From NCBI GenBank assembly GCA_030151565.1, contig JASLDM010000099.1:1-13576 (forward strand): DNA of 13,576 bases. Reading direction: 5' to 3'. The DNA comes from Flavobacterium sp. (lineage in GTDB: Bacteria; Bacteroidota; Bacteroidia; Flavobacteriales; Flavobacteriaceae). Both the position numbers and the translations under genes were made by a program. Shown piece after piece: positions 8,384 through 13,576 of the stretch (position 1 is its first letter; the number at the start of each line of letters is the position of its first letter). Under the pieces are notes generated by a model. The model did no database searches, had not been told where the DNA came from, and was given only the letters and a program-made list of their open reading frames with translations.

Positions 8384-8407
8384 TTCTGTTACAGAAAAAG
8401 AAAGATA
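8384..8407 (-). promoter_or_regulatory. Candidate promoter and palindromic operator for the tolC-adaptor-tsaB unit
   Basis: A perfect 13-bp palindrome, TTCTGT-T-ACAGAA, is at 8384-8396, 40 bases before the tolC ATG. Just upstream on the minus strand is TATCTTTC (8400-8407), five of six fixed bases of TAnnTTTG, which would place the transcription start inside the palindrome. That arrangement suits repression by a TetR- or MarR-like regulator, common for efflux genes, but no regulator gene is in the window and the -33 element is not clear. Confidence 0.3.
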
Positions 8408-8408
8408 T

Positions 8409-8433
8409 AAAAAAAAACGTCACAAGGACGGTT
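8409..8433 (-). terminator. Intrinsic terminator of the oxidase-maturation genes
   Basis: On the minus strand, AACCGTC and GACGTT pair as two 3-bp halves with one bulged C around a 5-base loop, followed by nine T (complement of A8409-8417). It starts just after the stop of the small CAMC protein gene (stop at 8437-8439) and precedes the tolC promoter region. The stem is short, but position and T run support the call. Confidence 0.6.
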
Positions 8434-8436
8434 ATA

Positions 8437-8676
8437 TCAGTTTGTTTTTTCTTGCTGTTTTTTCTTAAAAATCTTGTATGCAAAATACCCTCCGACTCCA
8501 ACAAGTAAATAAGGAAAAATCATCAAATAAACAATTCCGTCATTTACAGCTCCAGCCTTAATTCCCCCTTCTTCTGTTTCCAATACCGCTCGACACATTG
8601 CACATTGTGAAAACCCAAATTGAGTAAACAAAATATAGACAATAAATGCCAATAAAAATTTATTAAAAGTACTCAT
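8437..8676 (-). CDS. Small signal-peptide/membrane protein with CAMC motif, unknown function
   Basis: I chose the ATG at 8676, giving 79 residues, because it opens a proper signal-like segment (MSTFNKFLLAFIVYILF). A longer frame from 8754 would overlap the DUF420 gene and adds an implausible N-terminus. The hydrophobic segment (about 7-24) ends at GFSQ, directly before CAMCRA, so a CxxC pair would lie at the very start of the exported part. A second helix (about 49-67) is followed by a Lys/Gln-rich tail (KIFKKKQQEK), giving a membrane-bound protein with the cysteines outside. It is the last gene of the SCO/DUF420 group and starts 11 bases after the DUF420 stop. I do not recognise a named family. 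Cysteine placement and neighbours make a copper or thiol role in oxidase assembly a reasonable but untested idea. Confidence 0.75.
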   Translation of the reverse strand: MSTFNKFLLAFIVYILFTQFGFSQCAMCRAVLETEEGGIKAGAVNDGIVYLMIFPYLLVGVGGYFAYKIFKKKQQEKTN

Positions 8677-8687
8677 TTGCTTTTGGA

Positions 8688-9218
8688 TTAATGTAGGTAA
8701 TATGGAGAAATCATCAAATATACAACCACCCCTGTAATGGCAACATATAACCATAAAGGAAAAGCTATTTTGGCAATCTTACGATGTTGAGGGAAATTTC
8801 CTAAAGCAGCTCTTGCATAAGTAATCAAAACAATAGGAATGATTACGATTGACAAAACAATATGTGTAATCAATATGAAAAAATAGACATATTTCACAAA
8901 TCCTGTTCCGCCATAGGGTGTAGAATCAGAAGTCATATGATAAGCCACATACATACCTAAAAAAAGTACCGAACAAACCATACATGCCTTAATCAAATTT
9001 TCATGTAACTTTCGATTTCCTTTTTTAATCGCTAAGAATGCAAACACCAGTAAAATAGCTGTTACCCCATTAATTGAAGCATAAATTGGAGGCAGAAATG
9101 ACAATGGCTCCACATTTGGTATTTTAACTCCAAACAATATTGCTACTACAATCGGAATTAAAACCGATAATATAGTAATACCTCTTTTATATTTTTTATC
9201 TAAAACTTGTTGTTCCAT
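8688..9218 (-). CDS. DUF420 membrane protein (YozB/CtaM-like), cytochrome oxidase maturation
   Basis: Polytopic inner-membrane protein of 176 residues with five predicted helices, near 13-30, 41-65, 77-95, 110-135 and 150-170. Family-typical features are the charged KKGNRKLHENLIK loop (65-77), conserved-looking histidines H72, H94, H119 and H145, and YAYHMTSDSTPYGG-like text around 92-104 (here VAYHMTSDSTPYGG). Firmicute DUF420 proteins (YozB/CtaM) are needed for active aa3/caa3 oxidase. The position directly after an SCO gene and downstream of oxidase subunits supports the same role here; its exact chemistry is not known. The start is one base after the SCO stop (TAAAATG junction), so translation is probably coupled. 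The Firmicute relationship is family-level knowledge, not shown by alignment here. Confidence 0.88.
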   Translation of the reverse strand: MEQQVLDKKYKRGITILSVLIPIVVAILFGVKIPNVEPLSFLPPIYASINGVTAILLVFAFLAIKKGNRKLHENLIKACMVCSVLFLGMYVAYHMTSDSTPYGGTGFVKYVYFFILITHIVLSIVIIPIVLITYARAALGNFPQHRKIAKIAFPLWLYVAITGVVVYLMISPYYLH

Positions 9219-9219
9219 T

Positions 9220-9846
9220 TTATTCAGCTAATAATAATTTAATATCTTCTTCAATCATTTTCACGCCTTCGTCATCGGTACCATCGTAATATAAAATTGG
9301 ATTACCGAAAGCATCTTTTCTACAACGAATATTTCCGTCTTTATCTATCAAAGCAAACAATCCCGAATGTTCAAATCCTCCTGGAGATTCTGCATTAATA
9401 CCCGCATACAAATTAAACTTCTTAGATAAATCAAAGATATATGAAGTATCTCCAGTTAACATATTCCAAAAAGGCAATTTTACTCCAAGTTCATCCATAT
9501 GCTTTTTTAAAGCAGTAGGAGTATCGTTAGCAGGATCTATAGTGATAGAAGCAATTCCAAATTTCAAATTACCATAAAAAGTATCTTGTAACTTCAACAT
9601 ATTTTGATTCATTATCGGACAGATTGTCGGACAAGAAGCAAAGAAAAACTCTAAAACATAAACCTTTCCTGCATAATCAGCATTAGTAATTTGCTTTTCA
9701 TCTTGATTGATTAATGAAAATTCCGGCGCAGGTCCAATAGTTACTAAATCTGCTTTTTCAAATTTTTTAATAATCTTAGGCACAGCCCAAATACCAAAAA
9801 TCAAAACAATAAAAGAAATCCAAATGTAAGACTTGTTTGTATTCAT
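9220..9846 (-). CDS. SCO1/SenC-family copper chaperone for cytochrome oxidase
   Basis: Membrane-anchored thioredoxin-fold protein that binds copper and/or reduces cysteines during assembly of the CuA centre of oxidase subunit II. An N-terminal anchor (about 8-24) leads to the extracytoplasmic domain. The metal ligands are all present: CPTIC with C72 and C76 in the context FFFASCPTICP, and the distal histidine H160 in GGFEHSG. Also typical are APEFSLINQ (40-48), SITIDPANDTP (100-110) and FALIDKDGNIR (164-174). The length of 208 residues is normal. An additional cysteine, C175, follows that last motif. The gene lies 6 bases after the stop of a related protein that lacks the ligands, and one base before DUF420. 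Confidence 0.95.
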   Translation of the reverse strand: MNTNKSYIWISFIVLIFGIWAVPKIIKKFEKADLVTIGPAPEFSLINQDEKQITNADYAGKVYVLEFFFASCPTICPIMNQNMLKLQDTFYGNLKFGIASITIDPANDTPTALKKHMDELGVKLPFWNMLTGDTSYIFDLSKKFNLYAGINAESPGGFEHSGLFALIDKDGNIRCRKDAFGNPILYYDGTDDEGVKMIEEDIKLLLAE

Positions 9847-9852
9847 AATAAA

Positions 9853-10512
9853 TTAGTTAACTGTTTTAATGCGATTATACTTTTTTAGAGCCAAACGATA
9901 TTCAGCTAATACAACTTTTATATCATCCATCATTTCATTATGTAAATCTGCAGCAGAAATAGTATTATATCCTTCTTTATACTCATCTACGCCATTTTTA
10001 TTCAATCCTTTTCTTCCACGTACATTTAAATCTTTATCAATGATGTATACGTTAGGCGTTGCAAACTGAGCGTCTAGCTTACCAACAAGCTCAAAAGAAT
10101 TGTATAATGACGCTATTTCATCTGTATCAACAAAAAGATAATTCCAATTAAATAGGTCAGAAATCGGACTCAATTCTTGTCGAACCAACTCTGCTTCGTT
10201 CTCGGTTCCTTTAGGCACCACAAGCACTACTTGAAAATCATCAAAATCTTTATATCTATTATAAATTTTCTGATTTAGATTGAATGCATTACCACGATCT
10301 TTAAACAATTCAGCTCCAGGGAAACCAATAACCGTAATTTTACCTTTAAGTTTTGGACGAGTACCTAACGAAGATTCGCCATCAGGCAATTCAGCTACAT
10401 GTTCCGTAATCACTGGAAGCGGCACAAAATGATTAACTCCTGTTGCAAAAAACAAATATGCACAAATCGGCATAACAAAAAGAACAGTAAGAATTATATA
10501 TTTTTTCATCAC
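9853..10512 (-). CDS. SCO-like thioredoxin-fold protein without metal-binding residues
   Basis: Predicted to be anchored in the inner membrane by residues 5-23, with the rest outside. The body resembles the neighbouring SCO protein in plan: GKITVIGFPG (57-66) where SCO has its strand and CxxxC, VVLVVP (95-100), and TPNVYIIDKDLNVRGRKG (152-169) aligned with the SCO segment LFALIDKDGNIRCRKD. The CxxxC motif is absent, and the only cysteine is C17 in the anchor. The place of the distal His is taken by ATP (151-153). It therefore cannot act as a canonical SCO copper or thiol protein, and may be a structural partner or scaffold. It could also start at the second Met (10509). It is first after the hairpin at 10537-10565 and probably cotranscribed with SCO. 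I know no established function. Confidence 0.8.
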   Translation of the reverse strand: MMKKYIILTVLFVMPICAYLFFATGVNHFVPLPVITEHVAELPDGESSLGTRPKLKGKITVIGFPGAELFKDRGNAFNLNQKIYNRYKDFDDFQVVLVVPKGTENEAELVRQELSPISDLFNWNYLFVDTDEIASLYNSFELVGKLDAQFATPNVYIIDKDLNVRGRKGLNKNGVDEYKEGYNTISAADLHNEMMDDIKVVLAEYRLALKKYNRIKTVN

Positions 10513-10529
10513 TTGAAATTACTAACTCA

Positions 10530-10537
10530 CAAAAATA
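10530..10537 (-). promoter_or_regulatory. Possible -7 element before the SCO-like gene, merged with terminator T tract
   Basis: The minus strand reads TATTTTTG, an exact match to TAnnTTTG, starting in the T run of the hairpin and 17 bases before the ATG at 10512. No TTG lies about 20 bases upstream, where the hairpin stem sits, and the leader would be very short. The match could arise by chance from the T tract. Confidence 0.25.
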
Positions 10538-10565
10538 AAAAAAGGCGATTGATAAATCGCCTTTT
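10537..10565 (-). terminator. Strong hairpin terminator (possibly bidirectional or partial) after subunit IV
   Basis: AAAAGGCGATT (10540-10550) and AATCGCCTTTT (10555-10565) form a perfect 11-bp stem with a 4-base loop. On the minus strand it ends in seven T; on the plus strand in four T. It lies 17 bases after the subunit IV stop and only 24 bases before the next gene, so it either ends the structural-gene transcript or lowers read-through into the maturation genes. Confidence 0.85.
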
Positions 10566-10582
10566 AAATGCTTAATATGTTA

Positions 10583-10942
10583 TTAAAATATCCACTTGTA
10601 AAAATCGTTATTAAATACATCAAAAATGTAATTTCCTTCGATTAAAATAAGTGTAATCATATACACACACAAGAAAGATAAGGTACCTACTACCGACCAT
10701 CTTAATGATCCTTTCTCTCCTTCAAGGTGCATAAATGCCCACATGATATAATATGCTTTTACAATTGTAAGGATAATGAAAATCCAGTTCAAAATACTTA
10801 AATGTAACACATCTACTTTATGTAATGAATCTGGTTTTATAATCCCTAATACCACTTCTACAATCGTCACTAATGACATGATAATAAAAACAGTCCAAAT
10901 TCTCTTTTTATTCGAAATATATTCCGCACCTGTTGCTGCCAT
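10583..10942 (-). CDS. Cytochrome c oxidase subunit IV family protein (CyoD/CtaF-like)
   Basis: Small accessory subunit of a heme-copper oxidase, 119 residues with three helices near 14-34, 46-66 and 84-103. The second ends in VKAYYIMWAFMHLEGE (61-76), the recognisable core of prokaryotic subunit IV, where the MHL segment marks the end of the helix. It follows the large subunit III by 21 bases and shares its direction, so it belongs to the same transcript. Its role in the family is stabilising the catalytic core, not catalysis. A hairpin terminator follows the stop. The start is the ATG with an A-rich leader (TTTAGAAAAA before ATG). Confidence 0.88.
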   Translation of the reverse strand: MAATGAEYISNKKRIWTVFIIMSLVTIVEVVLGIIKPDSLHKVDVLHLSILNWIFIILTIVKAYYIMWAFMHLEGEKGSLRWSVVGTLSFLCVYMITLILIEGNYIFDVFNNDFYKWIF

Positions 10943-10963
10943 TTTTTCTAAATTTTAATACGA

Positions 10964-11941
10964 TTAAACTAAATAGAAGAATGTAAATACAAATACCCAC
11001 ACTAAATCCACAAAGTGCCAGTATAATCCTCCTTTTTCTACCATTTCATAAGAACCTCTTCTTTGGTAAGTTCCTAAAATAACGTTAAAGAAAATAACGA
11101 CATTAATCAAAATTCCAGTAAAAACGTGGAATCCGTGGAAACCTGTAATAAAGAAGAAGAAGTCAGCAAAAAGCTTGTGTCCATATTCATTACGAATAAG
11201 GTTTGCACCTTCAACAACTAAAATCGCATCATCTATACGTGCTAATGATTCTTCTCTCGACAAAATCACTTTATGTTTGTCTGCATCAACAAACTGAGTT
11301 CTGATACGGATATCAGGATTTGCTTCAAATCCTTTTTTCACTTCATCTAATGAATATGTAGTAATCGAAGACTCGCCTACAAACCATAATCCCTTATTAC
11401 GGGTATGTTGTACACGCTCACCTTGTTCGTTTACAGCAAATTCACCTAATGCAATTTGTTTACCATCTTGTCCTACGAATTGTAAAATAGATCCACCACG
11501 TGTTTCTACTGCTCCGTAAGATCCTTGAATAAAGTTTTTCCATTCCCAAGCTTGAGATCCCAAGAAGATAAGTCCTCCAATGATCGTCAAGAACATATAG
11601 AACGCTACTTTATTTTTTTTCATTTGATGTCCAGCATCTACTGCCAATACCATCGTTACCGATGAGAAGATCAAAATAAAAGTCATTAATGCCACATAAT
11701 ACATTGGCGCATCAACTCCGTGTAAAAACGGGAAGTGATTAAAAACCTCGTCAGCTATAGGCCAAGATTCCATAAATTTGAATCTTGAGAATCCATATCC
11801 AACAAGAAATCCACAAAAGGTTAATGAATCTGATAATATGAAATACCACATCATCAATTTTCCGTAGCTTGCTCCAAGAGGTTCATTTCCTCCCCCCCAA
11901 GTAGTTTCTTTAGCAGCTGTTGTAGTAACTGTTGCTCCCAT
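10964..11941 (-). CDS. Heme-copper oxidase subunit III, long form with extracytoplasmic insertion
   Basis: Structural subunit III of the terminal oxidase, in the inner membrane. Five helices are seen near 28-50, 80-100, 112-130, 258-285 and 308-324. Family marks are YGKLMMWYFILSDSLTF (26-42), QAWEW (130-134), FFFITGFHGFHVFTG (262-276) and the C-terminal GGLYWHFVDLVWVFVFT (304-320). Most five-helix subunits III have only a short loop between the QAWEW helix and the FHGFHV helix. Here residues about 139-250 form a polar, charged insert with beta-like text (QFVGQDGKQIALGEF, GLWFVGESSITTYSL), which makes the protein 325 residues instead of roughly 200. The insert is in frame and shows no sign of disruption. 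It lies downstream of a second, short subunit III gene after 43 bases. Confidence 0.92.
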   Translation of the reverse strand: MGATVTTTAAKETTWGGGNEPLGASYGKLMMWYFILSDSLTFCGFLVGYGFSRFKFMESWPIADEVFNHFPFLHGVDAPMYYVALMTFILIFSSVTMVLAVDAGHQMKKNKVAFYMFLTIIGGLIFLGSQAWEWKNFIQGSYGAVETRGGSILQFVGQDGKQIALGEFAVNEQGERVQHTRNKGLWFVGESSITTYSLDEVKKGFEANPDIRIRTQFVDADKHKVILSREESLARIDDAILVVEGANLIRNEYGHKLFADFFFFITGFHGFHVFTGILINVVIFFNVILGTYQRRGSYEMVEKGGLYWHFVDLVWVFVFTFFYLV

Positions 11942-11966
11942 ATAATGTTGTTTGTTAAAAAGTTCT

Positions 11967-11974
11967 CAAATTTA
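11967..11974 (-). promoter_or_regulatory. Possible internal -7 element before the long subunit III gene
   Basis: TAAATTTG on the minus strand matches TAnnTTTG exactly and lies in the 43-base gap between the two subunit III genes, 25 bases before the ATG at 11941. The expected -33 TTG is not seen. It could provide extra transcription of subunits III and IV. Confidence 0.35.
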
Positions 11975-11984
11975 GGTTTTTTTT

Positions 11985-12566
11985 CTATTTATAGAAAGTA
12001 AAAAATAAAAATAAATATAACCATAAAAATCCTAAAAAATGCCAAAACCACTCACTCAACTCTATACCAAGATATTGTGAGGCATTATATTTTTGTTTAG
12101 AATGATTATAAATCACATATAATAAAGAAAGTAGACCTCCAGCAAGATGCGCTATATGCACAATTACGATTACATACAAAAAAGATGTTGTAACTGTACT
12201 TTCACTCCCAGTAAAGAAATAACCTGCCTCTACTACTTGTCCAAATCCAATGAATTGCAAAACTACGAATAGTAATCCTAATAAAAGAGTAACCCACAAA
12301 TAAGTAGTCGTTTTTTTTCTATTACTTTCCTTTACAGCCTTTCTAGCTAGGTAAAAAGTAACACTACTTAACAAAATCACAATTGTACTCCATAGGAACG
12401 CTGTTGGAAGCACGAAATCAGTCAACCAATCTGGTCTTGATTTACTTACCACATACGCACTCGTTAAACCTGCAAAAACCATCACAATACTTCCCATTGC
12501 AAATAGCAACATGATTTTAAACGCTTTTGCTTTTTTAATACTTTCTTCTTGAATTGTCATCGACAT
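11985..12566 (-). CDS. Heme-copper oxidase subunit III, short form
   Basis: A second subunit III-like protein, 193 residues with five helices near 18-40, 53-75, 88-106, 128-152 and 172-190, so the normal length for the quinol-oxidase/CtaE-type five-helix form. Recognisable parts are MLLFAMGSIVMVFAGLTSAY (19-38), LQFIGFGQ (103-110), IVHIAHLAGG (135-144) and the C-terminal LSEWFWHFLGFLWLYLFLFF (170-189), corresponding to WHFVDLVW of the larger copy. It has no insert. The start is 2 bases after the ctaB stop; a second in-frame ATG at 12560 is possible. Whether both subunits III enter one oxidase or serve in different complexes is not visible. Confidence 0.9.
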   Translation of the reverse strand: MSMTIQEESIKKAKAFKIMLLFAMGSIVMVFAGLTSAYVVSKSRPDWLTDFVLPTAFLWSTIVILLSSVTFYLARKAVKESNRKKTTTYLWVTLLLGLLFVVLQFIGFGQVVEAGYFFTGSESTVTTSFLYVIVIVHIAHLAGGLLSLLYVIYNHSKQKYNASQYLGIELSEWFWHFLGFLWLYLFLFFTFYK

Positions 12567-12568
12567 AA

Positions 12569-13465
12569 TTATCTCAATATTTTATCTAAAATGTAGATTA
12601 TTTGAATTAACGATATATAAGAAACACTGACTAACATCAATGATCTAGCTGCTTTTTCTGTACGTGTTTTATATAATTGAACCGCTGCGTACAACATCCA
12701 AAGTCCTGCCAAAAACACCAATACTGCCGATATCGGGGTCAAATACAAACGTCCAGTCATTCCAAATGCTGGAAAAACGGATGCAATTATCAACCAAACA
12801 GTATAAAGTATAATCTGAAGTGCTGTTTTAGAATCACGCTTACCTGAAGGCAACATTGAAAAACCTCCTCGCTGATAATCATCATACAAGAACCAGCCAA
12901 TAGCCCAAAAGTGAGGAAACTGCCAAAAAAATTGAATCATAAACAAGGTTCCTGCTTCAATTCCAAAATTATTTGTAGCTGCTACCCAACCTAACATAAA
13001 AGGAATTGCCCCTGGAAAAGCCCCTACAAAAACTGACAAAGGTGTTACGGTTTTTAAAGGCGTATACACACTTGTATATAAAAAAATAGATATAGCTCCA
13101 AACATTGCAGTCTTTGGATTGACAATATACAGGATCGCAATCCCGATAATTGTCAGAGCGCTTGCCAAAACAAAAGCCGCACTAGGCTTCACACGGCCAG
13201 AAGCAATTGGACGATTTTTTGTTCGGTTCATTTTCGAATCAAGTTCTTTTTCAATAATCTGATTAAAAACATTCGAAGCACCAACCATACAATACCCTCC
13301 TACTGACAACATAATTAAAGTCAATATTTTAATATCACTTAAATCTGGAACAGCTATAAGATATCCTGCAATAGTTGAAAAAACAACACTAATTGCTAAC
13401 CCCGCCTTGGTCATTTCCTTAAACTCCTTGAAAACAGACGTGTTATTATTAGAAGATAAATTCAA
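12569..13465 (-). CDS. ctaB: Protoheme IX farnesyltransferase (heme O synthase)
   Basis: Polytopic UbiA-family prenyltransferase that adds farnesyl to heme b to give heme O, the precursor of heme A for aa3-type oxidases. The first Asp-rich motif is NVFNQIIEKELDSKMNRTK (65-83) followed by NRP (84-86); E72 stands where Asp is common. YTPLK is at 134-138. The second conserved block is WQFPHFWAIGWFLYDDYQ (181-198) followed by RGGFSMLP (199-206). The length of 298 residues is normal. The start is unusual: the reading frame opens at TTG (13465) two codons after a TGA, while an ATG at 13476 with the better A-rich leader is out of frame by one base and ends at TGA after four sense codons. The next in-frame ATG is residue 18 (13414). 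It heads the oxidase gene group. Confidence 0.92.
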   Translation of the reverse strand: MNLSSNNNTSVFKEFKEMTKAGLAISVVFSTIAGYLIAVPDLSDIKILTLIMLSVGGYCMVGASNVFNQIIEKELDSKMNRTKNRPIASGRVKPSAAFVLASALTIIGIAILYIVNPKTAMFGAISIFLYTSVYTPLKTVTPLSVFVGAFPGAIPFMLGWVAATNNFGIEAGTLFMIQFFWQFPHFWAIGWFLYDDYQRGGFSMLPSGKRDSKTALQIILYTVWLIIASVFPAFGMTGRLYLTPISAVLVFLAGLWMLYAAVQLYKTRTEKAARSLMLVSVSYISLIQIIYILDKILR

Positions 13466-13491
13466 AATTCACTCATTTATTTTATGGATTG

Positions 13492-13499
13492 CAAATATA
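13492..13499 (-). promoter_or_regulatory. Promoter -7 element of the ctaB-subunit III-subunit IV unit
   Basis: TATATTTG on the minus strand matches the Bacteroidota -7 element exactly, in the non-coding gap 26 bases before the TTG and 15 bases before the out-of-frame ATG of ctaB. The TTG at the -33 position is not evident. It is the best promoter candidate of the oxidase cluster. Confidence 0.5.
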
Positions 13500-13576
13500 C
13501 TCCAATTTTTAAAATATCCTCTTAAAACATTTTTTCTATCTGTTAATCTTTATCTGAAAAGCCTAATAGCCTTCTT
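13500..13576. other. Right-edge region, no supported gene
   Basis: The last 77 bases are A+T-rich. Short open frames reach the edge on the minus strand, ending in stops around 13545-13555, so the tail of an upstream gene could be present, but the stretch is too short to identify. A direct repeat AGCCT-AAT-AGCCT lies near 13559-13572 and has no evident function. Confidence 0.4.

Noticed and set aside
8677..8754. Longer N-terminus for the small CAMC protein
   Set aside because: The extension overlaps the DUF420 coding region and puts a poor sequence in front of a good signal-like segment; the ATG at 8676 fits better.
9869..10069. Plus-strand 66-aa frame inside the SCO-like gene
   Set aside because: It is an antisense shadow of a gene in a consistent operon and has no leader or family features.
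11982..11997. Palindrome TTTCTATTTATAGAAA at the end of the short subunit III gene
   Set aside because: The stem is all A+T apart from one pair and is not followed by a T run in either direction, so it is not a credible terminator.
13559..13572. AGCCT-AAT-AGCCT repeat near the right edge
   Set aside because: It is a short direct repeat, not an inverted one, and no related copies are seen in the window.
1..13576. CRISPR arrays, tRNA or rRNA genes, insertion sequences, phage or defence genes
   Set aside because: No spaced repeats, cloverleaf-like segments, transposase or integrase motifs were seen on either strand.

Overview
The window looks like chromosomal core DNA of a member of the Bacteroidota, most likely Flavobacteriaceae. 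The evidence is the strong A+T richness (about one third G+C by eye), A-rich leaders instead of clear Shine-Dalgarno sites, several exact matches to the Bacteroidota -7 promoter element TAnnTTTG, and flavobacterial-type protein families: a long PiT phosphate permease with a cytoplasmic tail, tandem heme-copper oxidase subunits III, and SCO plus DUF420. The genus cannot be fixed from sequence alone. There is no rRNA, tRNA, CRISPR array, insertion sequence or prophage gene.

Layout. (1) 1-2056, minus: a PiT-family phosphate permease whose C-terminal PhoU-like tail runs off the left edge. (2) 2057-2207: divergent intergenic region. (3) 2208-4983, plus: a two-gene unit of a DUF255/SSP411 thioredoxin-domain protein and an MscS-type channel, ending at an intrinsic terminator that lies inside the convergent tsaB gene. 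(4) 8344-4985, minus: TolC-like outer-membrane protein, periplasmic adaptor, tsaB, all touching or overlapping, with a 13-bp palindrome in front. (5) 13465-8437, minus: a respiratory oxidase biogenesis cluster in the transcription order heme O synthase (ctaB), small subunit III, large subunit III, subunit IV, terminator hairpin, cysteine-less SCO-like protein, SCO protein, DUF420 (YozB/CtaM-like) protein, small CAMC membrane protein, terminator.

How the genes fit together. The right-hand 5 kb makes or matures an aa3/caa3-type cytochrome oxidase: CtaB supplies heme O for heme A, the two subunits III and subunit IV are structural, and SCO and DUF420 proteins act in copper-site (CuA) and oxidase maturation. 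Subunits I and II are not in the window; they may lie beyond the right edge. The TolC/adaptor pair lacks an inner-membrane pump here, so it probably works with a transporter encoded elsewhere.

I did not find a wholly new system. The points most worth a second look are the SCO-like protein that has lost every metal ligand, the roughly 110-residue extracytoplasmic insertion in the large subunit III, the unclear start of ctaB (TTG, or an ATG one base out of frame across a T run), the hairpin that splits the oxidase cluster and may also carry a promoter element, and the terminator of one operon encoded inside the convergent neighbouring gene.
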